Origin: Clostridiales bacterium
GTDB taxonomy: Bacteria > Bacillota_A > Clostridia > Saccharofermentanales > Saccharofermentanaceae
NCBI GenBank assembly: GCA_024695545.1
Contig: JAILHZ010000018.1
Coordinates: 1-5,052, forward strand
Length of the DNA: 5,052 nucleotides
Direction of reading: 5' to 3'
The position numbers were made by a program, and so were the translations under genes. This document shows positions 1 to 5,052 of the stretch, in pieces (the stretch's first letter is position 1; each line of letters opens with the position of its first letter). The notes beneath the pieces were generated by a model. The model did not search any database. It was not told the origin of the DNA and saw nothing but the letters and a program-made list of their open reading frames with translations.

Positions 1-55
1 TCTCGAAAGCGACATCCGCGACGCAGTCAACCAGGCGCTTTTCAGTAAGAAATAA
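1..55 (+). CDS. ntpE: V-type ATP synthase subunit E, C-terminal end only (partial)
   Basis: Only the last 17 codons and the TAA stop are present. The reading frame starts at base 2 and gives LESDIRDAVNQALFSKK. An acidic-arginine helix ending in a short 'LF' hydrophobic tail near the C-terminus is typical of V/A-ATPase subunit E, where this segment closes the C-terminal domain that binds the top of the A3B3 head. Subunit E pairs with a G/H-type subunit to form the peripheral stalk that stops the head from rotating. The identification rests on this short tail plus its position directly upstream of subunit C, where ntpE sits in Enterococcus-type operons. The rest of the gene lies off the left edge, so its start, length and integrity cannot be judged. 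Confidence 0.75.
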   Translation, partial: LESDIRDAVNQALFSKK

Positions 56-79
56 GAACTACGAAAGGATCACCAGTAA

Positions 80-1066
80 ATGGGAGCCAGTATTACAAAA
101 TATGCCTATGCCGTTTCCGGTGCGCACGTTTACGAGAAGAATTTCTTCCGTAAAAGCGACATGGATAAGCTTCTGGCCGCACCTTCTTACGAAGCGGTCG
201 TAGCGATCCTGCAGGAACGCGGCTGGACGATGCCCGAAGACACAAGGGACAGTGGAAAGATCCTGGACCTTGAGCTTTCGCGTGCCTGGGCATGGGTGCA
301 GTTATCTGCACCGGATCCTTCGATCTTCCGTGTACTTATCCTTCGTAACGACTTCCACAATCTCAAGGCCGGCATCAAGTGCCTGCTCTCGGATTTCGAT
401 GTGGATGCGCAGTTCTGTAAACCCGCTTCGATCGATCCTTCCCTCATGAAGGAAGCCATCGAGAACCATGCTTTCAATCAGCTGCCGGCGCCTTTTGCCG
501 AACTGGGGCAGGAGGTATATGACCTTCTCGTAAGAACCGGTGACGGTCAGATGGCTGATATTCTGATCGACAGAAAGTGTCTTGATGAGATCACAAAGGA
601 GGCTGCTGCTTCCGGCGTGGACCTTCTTAAAGAAGAGATGGAGATCTATACGGCAACCTGCAATATAAAGACGGCATTCCGTGCCATCAAGACCGGCAAA
701 GACGGTGCTTTTCTCGAAAAAGCATTGTCCACGGGAAATAAAACGATCAGCCGCGAGAAACTGATCGCCTGTGCCGGTGCGGAAAAGAAAATGGATGAGC
801 TTTATGCCTACCTCGCAACGACTTCCTACAGTTCGGGGACGAAATATTTGTCCTCCTCCCCGGCGGAATTCGAAAAGTGGGTAGACGATCAGATGCTCTC
901 CCTTCTTCTTCCTACGAAATATTCGCCTCTCGGACCGGAGCCGCTCATCGGCTTTTATCTCGGCAAAGAGGCAGAAATCAGAAATATACGGATCATCCTG
1001 GCGGCCAAGCAGAATAATCTTCCGCTCGACGTCGTTGCAGGAAGATTAAGGAGGCTGTATGAATAA
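80..1066 (+). CDS. ntpC: V-type ATP synthase subunit C (d-type rotor funnel subunit)
   Basis: This 328-residue protein belongs to the V-ATPase AC39/subunit d family, whose bacterial members are usually about 320-340 residues, so it looks full length. The family role is a soluble, all-helical funnel on the cytoplasmic face that couples the D-F central shaft to the membrane c-ring. Visible family marks are the N-terminal KYAYAVSGAHVYE segment (residues 7-19), the NDFHNLKAGIK motif (90-100) and the C-terminal KEAEIRNIRIILAAKQN block (296-312) ending in RLRRLYE. There are no transmembrane segments or signal peptide. The ATG at 80 is preceded by AAAGGA at 64-69 with a 10-base spacer, and it puts the conserved N-terminal helix at the start. 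The gene follows ntpE by 24 bases and overlaps ntpF by 8. Its codon use is less biased than that of ntpA and ntpB: it uses TTA for Leu75 and Leu323 and has an AGG-AGG pair near the end, which forms the ntpF ribosome binding site. Confidence 0.95.
   Translation: MGASITKYAYAVSGAHVYEKNFFRKSDMDKLLAAPSYEAVVAILQERGWTMPEDTRDSGKILDLELSRAWAWVQLSAPDPSIFRVLILRNDFHNLKAGIKCLLSDFDVDAQFCKPASIDPSLMKEAIENHAFNQLPAPFAELGQEVYDLLVRTGDGQMADILIDRKCLDEITKEAAASGVDLLKEEMEIYTATCNIKTAFRAIKTGKDGAFLEKALSTGNKTISREKLIACAGAEKKMDELYAYLATTSYSSGTKYLSSSPAEFEKWVDDQMLSLLLPTKYSPLGPEPLIGFYLGKEAEIRNIRIILAAKQNNLPLDVVAGRLRRLYE
1048..1054 (+). promoter_or_regulatory. Ribosome binding site of ntpF, inside the end of ntpC
   Basis: AAGGAGG is a full Shine-Dalgarno match, with a short 4-base spacer (CTGT) to the ATG at 1059. 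It lies wholly in coding sequence of ntpC, where AGG-AGG encodes Arg324-Arg325. The terminating ntpC ribosome therefore covers the ntpF start, which fits translational coupling (inference). The site supports ATG 1059 over the next in-frame ATG at 1077. Confidence 0.85.
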
Positions 1067-1376
1067 GATCGCTGCTATGGGCGACAGAGACAGTATATAC
1101 GGCTTCGCATCCATCGGTCTGGATATCTTTCCTCTCGACCGTATGGATAACCCGGCCACGACGCTTCACAATCTGGCGGAGGGTGACTATGCCGTGATCC
1201 TCATCACGGAGTCTCTGGCCAAGAAGCTGGAAACAGAAATCGATAAATACAGCGACCGTCCCCTGCCCGTTATCCTTCCGATCCCGGGTGTTACCGGAAA
1301 CGAAGGCATGGGCATGAAAGCGATCTCCAAATCTGTGGAGAAAGCGGTCGGAAGCGACATTTTAAAAGAACAGTAA
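1059..1376 (+). CDS. ntpF: V-type ATP synthase subunit F (central shaft; called NtpG in Enterococcus hirae)
   Basis: This 105-residue protein is the usual size for V/A-ATPase subunit F (about 100-110). Subunit F is a small alpha/beta protein that binds subunit D and forms the rotating central shaft beneath the A3B3 head; in E. hirae the D-F pair stimulates ATPase activity. The family pattern is clear: MGDRDSIYGFASIGLDIF (residues 7-24) forms the first strand and helix, AVILITE (45-51) is a buried strand, and LPVILPIPG (69-77) is followed by the C-terminal helix KAVGSDILK (95-103). The ATG at 1059 overlaps the ntpC stop by 8 bases and keeps the first beta-strand (NKIAAMGD) intact; starting at Met7 would delete it. 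The gene ends 24 bases before ntpA. Naming differs between systems: this family is subunit F in HAMAP and KEGG style but NtpG in the Enterococcus operon. Confidence 0.95.
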   Translation: MNKIAAMGDRDSIYGFASIGLDIFPLDRMDNPATTLHNLAEGDYAVILITESLAKKLETEIDKYSDRPLPVILPIPGVTGNEGMGMKAISKSVEKAVGSDILKEQ

Positions 1377-1385
1377 GTACTGATT

Positions 1386-1392
1386 AAAGGAG
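1386..1392 (+). promoter_or_regulatory. Ribosome binding site of ntpA
   Basis: AAAGGAG lies in the 24-base gap between ntpF and ntpA, with an 8-base spacer to the ATG at 1401. This near-ideal strength and spacing suits a subunit needed in three copies per complex, and it fixes the ntpA start. Confidence 0.8.
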
Positions 1393-1400
1393 TAAGCAAA

Positions 1401-3167
1401 ATGAGCAAAGGGTCGATCGTGAAGGTCTCCGGACCACTGGTAATTGCAGAAGGAATGCGTGATGCCAACCTTTTCGACGTTGTGCGTGTCAGTAACGAGC
1501 GCTTGATCGGAGAGATCATCGAGATGCATGGTGACCGAGCTTCCATCCAGGTATACGAGGAAACAGCGGGACTGAAGGCCGGCGAGCCTGTCGAGTCCAC
1601 CGGTGCTCCTCTCTCCGTAGAACTCGGGCCCGGTCTGATCGGCGGTATCTTCGACGGTATCCAGAGACCTCTGGAATCCATCATGGAGAAGATCGGCAAT
1701 AACCTGTCGCGCGGTATCGAGGTTCCTTCCCTCTCCCGTGACGCAGTCTGGAAGTTTGAAGCCTCTAAGAAGGCAGGCGATACAGTTGTCGAGGGCGATA
1801 CGATTGGTATCGTTCAGGAGACCGAGACAGTAAAGCATAAGATCCTTATCCCGCCGGGAGTAAGCGGTACGATCGTATCCATCAGCAGCGGTGACTATAA
1901 GCTCGAAGATCCGGTCGGAAAGCTCCGCACCGATAAGGGCGAGGAGATCGACCTGATGCTCTATCAGCGCTGGCCGGTAAGAAGAGGCCGTCCGTATGTT
2001 AAGAAGCATGCTCCGACAATGCCGCTGGTAACAGGTCAGCGTGTAATCGACTGTATGTTCCCGATCGCCAAGGGCGGTGTTGCTGCGATCCCGGGTCCTT
2101 TCGGTTCCGGTAAGACAGTTACCCAGCACCAGCTCGCGAAGTGGGCACAGGCAGACATCGTCGTTTATATCGGCTGCGGTGAGCGTGGTAACGAGATGAC
2201 CGACGTACTTAATGAATTCCCTGAACTCATCGACCCGTACACAGGCGAGAGCTTGATGAAGCGTACCGTACTTATCGCGAACACTTCGGATATGCCTGTT
2301 GCGGCCCGTGAGGCTTCTATCTATACAGGTATCACCATTGCCGAATACTTCCGTGACATGGGCTACTCCGTAGCGCTCATGGCAGACTCCACATCCCGTT
2401 GGGCTGAGGCTCTCCGTGAGATGTCCGGCCGTCTCGAAGAGATGCCGGGTGAAGAAGGTTATCCGGCTTACCTCGGTTCCCGTCTGGCGCAGTTCTATGA
2501 GCGTGCCGGCCGTGTAACGACACTTGGTTCCGAAGGCCTTGAGGGTTCCCTCTCCGCAATCGGCGCCGTATCTCCTCCGGGTGGTGATATTTCCGAGCCG
2601 GTATCCCAGGCGACACTTCGTATCGTAAAAGTATTCTGGGGCCTTGACGCCGGACTTGCTTACAAGCGTCACTTCCCGGCGATCAACTGGCTGACCAGTT
2701 ATTCTCTCTACACGGATTCCCTCGCTACCTGGTTCGAAGAGAATGTTTCTCCGGAGTGGAACAGCAACCGTGCGAGAATGATGCTCATCCTGCAGGAAGA
2801 GGCAGAACTCGAAGAGATCGTAAAGCTCGTCGGTATGGACGCGCTCTCTTCCACTGACCGTCTGAAGATGGAAGTCGCAAGATCGATCCGTGAGGACTTC
2901 CTCCATCAGCTCGCGTTCCACGAAGTAGATACGCATACTTCCCTGAAGAAGCAGGACTACATGATGAAGCTGATCCTGGACTTCTATGACAAAGCATCCG
3001 GTGCCCTCGAGATGGGTGCCGACATCGAAGCGCTCGTGGCTCTCCCCGTTCGCGAGAAGATCGGACGTTTCAAATACATCACCGAGGATGATGCGGAGAA
3101 TGAATTCGTATCCATCGGTGCGCAGCTGGCCTTCGAACTGTCCGAGCTGCTGAACAAGGAGGATTAA
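1401..3167 (+). CDS. ntpA: V-type ATP synthase catalytic subunit A
   Basis: This 588-residue protein is the catalytic A subunit, of normal length (E. hirae NtpA is about 593). Three copies alternate with subunit B in the cytoplasmic head and hydrolyse or make ATP at the A-B interfaces. Domains in order are an N-terminal beta-barrel (about 1-70), the A-type non-homologous insert (about 115-185, which separates it from F-type beta subunits), the RecA-like nucleotide-binding domain (about 215-430) and a C-terminal helical bundle. The Walker A motif GPFGSGKT is at 232-239, with Lys238 and Thr239. The catalytic Glu261 with neighbouring Arg262 lies in GCGERGNE (258-265). The Walker B strand SVALMAD ends at Asp329, followed by [10 protein letters not shown] (331-340). 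[10 protein letters not shown] is at 391-400. Lys238, Thr239, Glu261 and Arg262 fall at the numbers I recall for E. hirae NtpA, so no indel shifts the N-terminal half. The start is fixed by the ribosome binding site at 1386-1392. The ntpB ribosome binding site is built into its last codons. It uses no TTA, CTA or TCA codons. Confidence 0.98.
   Translation: MSKGSIVKVSGPLVIAEGMRDANLFDVVRVSNERLIGEIIEMHGDRASIQVYEETAGLKAGEPVESTGAPLSVELGPGLIGGIFDGIQRPLESIMEKIGNNLSRGIEVPSLSRDAVWKFEASKKAGDTVVEGDTIGIVQETETVKHKILIPPGVSGTIVSISSGDYKLEDPVGKLRTDKGEEIDLMLYQRWPVRRGRPYVKKHAPTMPLVTGQRVIDCMFPIAKGGVAAIPGPFGSGKTVTQHQLAKWAQADIVVYIGCGERGNEMTDVLNEFPELIDPYTGESLMKRTVLIANTSDMPVAAREASIYTGITIAEYFRDMGYSVALMADSTSRWAEALREMSGRLEEMPGEEGYPAYLGSRLAQFYERAGRVTTLGSEGLEGSLSAIGAVSPPGGDISEPVSQATLRIVKVFWGLDAGLAYKRHFPAINWLTSYSLYTDSLATWFEENVSPEWNSNRARMMLILQEEAELEEIVKLVGMDALSSTDRLKMEVARSIREDFLHQLAFHEVDTHTSLKKQDYMMKLILDFYDKASGALEMGADIEALVALPVREKIGRFKYITEDDAENEFVSIGAQLAFELSELLNKED
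3156..3162 (+). promoter_or_regulatory. Ribosome binding site of ntpB, inside the end of ntpA
   Basis: AAGGAGG has an 8-base spacer to the ATG at 3171. It overlaps the Asn-Lys-Glu-Asp codons that end ntpA and sits just before that gene's TAA (3165-3167). The near-contact stop and start imply reinitiation or coupled translation, which would help equalise A and B output for the A3B3 head (inference). Confidence 0.85.
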
Positions 3168-3170
3168 GAT

Positions 3171-4547
3171 ATGGCAAAAGAGTACCGTACCATAAGCGAA
3201 GTCGCAGGACCGCTGATGATGGTCCGTGGCGTCACGGATGTAAGCTATAACGAGCTCGGCGAGATCGAACTGGCAAATGGCGAGAAGCGCCGCTGCCGTG
3301 TTCTCGAGATCGACGGCACCAATGCTCTCGTACAGCTCTTTGAGAGCGGCGCCGGCATCAACCTGGCCGACAGTAAAGTAAGATTCTCCGGAAAACAGAT
3401 GGAGCTTCCGGTGTCTAAGGATATGCTGGGACGTGTATTTGACGGTCTCGGACGTCCGATCGATGACGGACCGGAGATCATCCCGGACAAGCGTCTCGAC
3501 GTTAACGGCCTGCCGATGAACCCGGCGGCCAGAAACTTCCCGAACGAGTTTATCCAGACCGGCGTATCCGCCATCGATGGCCTGAACACTCTGGTTCGTG
3601 GACAGAAGCTCCCGATCTTCTCCGCATCCGGTCTCCCGCATGCAAACCTCGCTGCCCAGATCGCCCGTCAGGCAAAGGTACGAGGCACCGATGAGAAGTT
3701 CGCCGTAGTATTTGCCGCGATCGGTATCACCTTCGAAGAAGCGAACTTCTTCATGGACAGTTTCAAAGAGACAGGCGCTATCGATCGAACAGTGCTTTTC
3801 ATTAACCTTGCTAATGACCCGGCCGTTGAGCGTATCGCGACACCGCGTATGGCGCTGACCGCTGCCGAGTATCTGGCTTTTGACCTCGACATGCACGTAC
3901 TCGTTATCCTTACCGATATCACGAACTACGCTGACGCACTCCGTGAGGTTTCCGCCGCACGTAAAGAGGTTCCGGGCCGCCGTGGTTATCCGGGTTACAT
4001 GTACACCGACCTTGCGTCCCTGTACGAAAGAGCCGGCCGTCAGAAGGGCAAGAACGGATCCATCACCATGATCCCGATCCTGACCATGCCTGAGGACGAT
4101 AAGACCCACCCGATCCCTGACCTTACCGGTTATATCACCGAGGGACAGATCATCCTCTCCCGTGAGCTCTACAGAAAAGGCGTTATGCCGCCGGTAGATG
4201 TTCTTCCTTCCCTTTCCCGTCTGAAAGATAAGGGTATCGGTGAGGGCAAGACCCGTGAGGACCACAGTAACACCATGAACCAGCTCTTCTCCGCCTATGC
4301 CCGTGGTAAAGAGGCAAAAGAACTCATGGTCATCTTAGGTGAAGCGGCTCTTACTGATATGGATAAGCTCTACGCGAAGTTCGCGGATGCTTTTGAAAAA
4401 GAATATGTATCCCAGGGCTTCAACAAAGACCGTTCCGTCGAAGAGACACTCGACCTCGGCTGGAAGCTCCTTAGGATCCTTCCGAGATCGGAGCACAAGC
4501 GTATCAGCGATAAGCTCCTCGATAAGTACTACGACGAGAAGAAATAA
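3171..4547 (+). CDS. ntpB: V-type ATP synthase non-catalytic subunit B
   Basis: This 458-residue protein is the B subunit, at the usual bacterial length (about 455-465). It alternates with A in the head; it does not itself catalyse hydrolysis but contributes residues to the active site at the A-B interface. The N-terminal beta-barrel (about 1-70) leads into [16 protein letters not shown] (86-101) and the RecA-like domain. Where a catalytic subunit would carry a Walker A loop there is the degenerate SASGLPHA (151-158), which lacks the GKT lysine and threonine and is diagnostic of subunit [15 protein letters not shown] (246-259) is the Walker-B-like strand and following helix, and [20 protein letters not shown] (267-286) is a family signature. 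Arg350 in [10 protein letters not shown] (345-354) matches the arginine finger recalled as Arg350 in E. hirae NtpB. The gene starts 3 bases after ntpA in the same frame and ends 17 bases before ntpD. Up to Leu389 (TTA) it avoids TTA, CTA and TCA codons, as ntpA does. Confidence 0.98.
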   Translation: MAKEYRTISEVAGPLMMVRGVTDVSYNELGEIELANGEKRRCRVLEIDGTNALVQLFESGAGINLADSKVRFSGKQMELPVSKDMLGRVFDGLGRPIDDGPEIIPDKRLDVNGLPMNPAARNFPNEFIQTGVSAIDGLNTLVRGQKLPIFSASGLPHANLAAQIARQAKVRGTDEKFAVVFAAIGITFEEANFFMDSFKETGAIDRTVLFINLANDPAVERIATPRMALTAAEYLAFDLDMHVLVILTDITNYADALREVSAARKEVPGRRGYPGYMYTDLASLYERAGRQKGKNGSITMIPILTMPEDDKTHPIPDLTGYITEGQIILSRELYRKGVMPPVDVLPSLSRLKDKGIGEGKTREDHSNTMNQLFSAYARGKEAKELMVILGEAALTDMDKLYAKFADAFEKEYVSQGFNKDRSVEETLDLGWKLLRILPRSEHKRISDKLLDKYYDEKK

Positions 4548-4564
4548 GAAAGTGACCGACTGAA

Positions 4565-5052
4565 ATGGCAACCGCGAATGTTAATCCAACCAGAATGGAA
4601 CTGACACGCTTGAAGAAGCGTTTAGTTACCGCGCGCCGCGGACACAAGCTCCTGAAGGACAAGCGTGACGAACTCATGCGCCAGTTTCTCGAAGCCGTGC
4701 GTGAGAATAAGCGCATCCGCCGCGAAGTGGAGGCGAAACTGGAAGTTGCCAACCAGCACATGTCCGTCGCGAGATCCCTGATGTCCAATCAGGCGATCGC
4801 CGTCGCCATGATGTATCACAAGCAGAGCATGTCACTCGAGGTTTCCGAGAAGAACGTCATGAGCGTCAAGGTGCCTGTGTTTAAAGCCCAGTATAAGACC
4901 GCCGATGAAGGAGATATCTATTCTTACGGTTACTCCTTCACCCCGATCGACCTGGATGACGCGATCCTTGCACTGTCGGACATCATGCCGGATCTTATTG
5001 CACTCGCGGAGATCGAAAAGAAATGTCAGCTCATGGCTTCCGAGATCGAAAA
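4565..5052 (+). CDS. ntpD: V-type ATP synthase subunit D (central shaft), 3' end cut off
   Basis: The frame from ATG 4565 stays open to the right edge for 162 codons. The family is usually about 200-220 residues, so roughly the last quarter is missing. Subunit D is a long antiparallel coiled coil that penetrates the A3B3 head and, with subunit F, forms the rotating shaft. The translated N-terminus carries the family signature NPTRMELTRLKKRL (residues 7-20), then RRGHKLLKDKRDELMRQF (24-41), a charged heptad-rich helix typical of the coiled coil. VSEKNVMSVKVPVF (93-106) is the conserved mid-domain segment, and LALSDIMPDLIALAEIEKK (135-153) begins the returning helix. The start at 4565 is chosen because the next in-frame ATG (4595) lies inside the NPTRMEL signature. 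Only weak Shine-Dalgarno complementarity precedes it, unlike the genes upstream. The gene is 17 bases after ntpB in the same operon. Confidence 0.96.
   Translation, partial: MATANVNPTRMELTRLKKRLVTARRGHKLLKDKRDELMRQFLEAVRENKRIRREVEAKLEVANQHMSVARSLMSNQAIAVAMMYHKQSMSLEVSEKNVMSVKVPVFKAQYKTADEGDIYSYGYSFTPIDLDDAILALSDIMPDLIALAEIEKKCQLMASEIE

Noticed and set aside
1377..1400. A possible internal promoter or terminator between ntpF and ntpA.
   Set aside because: The gap is only 24 bases, holds the ribosome binding site, and shows no -35/-10 pair, hairpin or T-run.
1187..1699. A 170-residue minus-strand open frame across the ntpF-ntpA junction.
   Set aside because: It is a shadow of ntpF and ntpA with low-complexity Ser/Pro/Ile-rich composition and no recognisable family.
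3621..3644. Loss of the Walker A lysine in subunit B (SASGLPHA instead of GxxxxGKT), as a possible inactivating mutation.
   Set aside because: The degenerate loop is the normal state of non-catalytic B subunits; catalysis sits in subunit A, whose Walker A is intact.
1362..4265. A 967-residue open reading frame on the minus strand, longer than any + strand gene here.
   Set aside because: It is the in-register antisense of ntpA and ntpB, open only because those genes avoid TTA, CTA and TCA. Its translation shows no domain or motif I recognise, and it spans two unmistakable genes with intact catalytic motifs.
4504..4788. Minus-strand open frames of 94 and 65 residues over the start of ntpD, together covering about 4504-4819.
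   Set aside because: The + strand frame from 4565 encodes the conserved subunit D signature and has no stop up to the window edge, so it is the real gene here.
1..5052. The possibility of a novel defence, mobile or other undescribed system in the window.
   Set aside because: Almost every base is accounted for by six adjacent, same-strand V/A-ATPase genes in a known order. No gap exceeds 24 bases, and there are no repeats, integrase- or transposase-like sequences or unexplained inserts.

Overview
The window is the middle of one operon, all on the + strand, that encodes a bacterial V/A-type ATPase (V-type ATP synthase, the Ntp type). The gene order is E (last codons only), C, F, A, B, D (cut by the right edge). 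This order matches the Enterococcus hirae Na+-ATPase operon and many Clostridia. Together with the purine-rich Shine-Dalgarno sites and the protein sequences, it suggests an anaerobic member of the Bacillota, probably a Clostridia gut or rumen-type organism. The lineage is an inference from gene order and protein style, not from a database match.

Layout: the 3' end of ntpE (1-55), a 24-base gap, ntpC (80-1066), an 8-base overlap, ntpF (1059-1376), a 24-base gap, ntpA (1401-3167), a 3-base gap, ntpB (3171-4547), a 17-base gap, and ntpD (4565 to beyond the edge). No gap exceeds 24 bases, and I see no promoter, terminator, RNA gene, repeat or mobile element. The promoter and the membrane-sector genes (a/I and c/K subunits, peripheral stalk G/H) must lie outside the window.

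How the genes work together: three A and three B subunits form the alternating A3B3 catalytic head. D and F form the central rotor shaft. C (the d-type subunit) is the funnel that seats this shaft on the membrane c-ring, and E belongs to the peripheral stalk that holds the head still. The complex couples ATP hydrolysis or synthesis to H+ or Na+ movement. The coupling ion cannot be read here because the ion-binding c subunit is not in the window. Every catalytic residue I could check in A and B is intact, so the enzyme looks functional.

The window is an ordinary, well-conserved housekeeping or bioenergetic locus, and I found no undescribed system in it. The observations worth recording are a 990-codon stop-free antisense frame explained by codon bias across ntpA-ntpB, ribosome binding sites embedded in the ends of upstream genes, and a noticeably weak ribosome binding site before ntpD.
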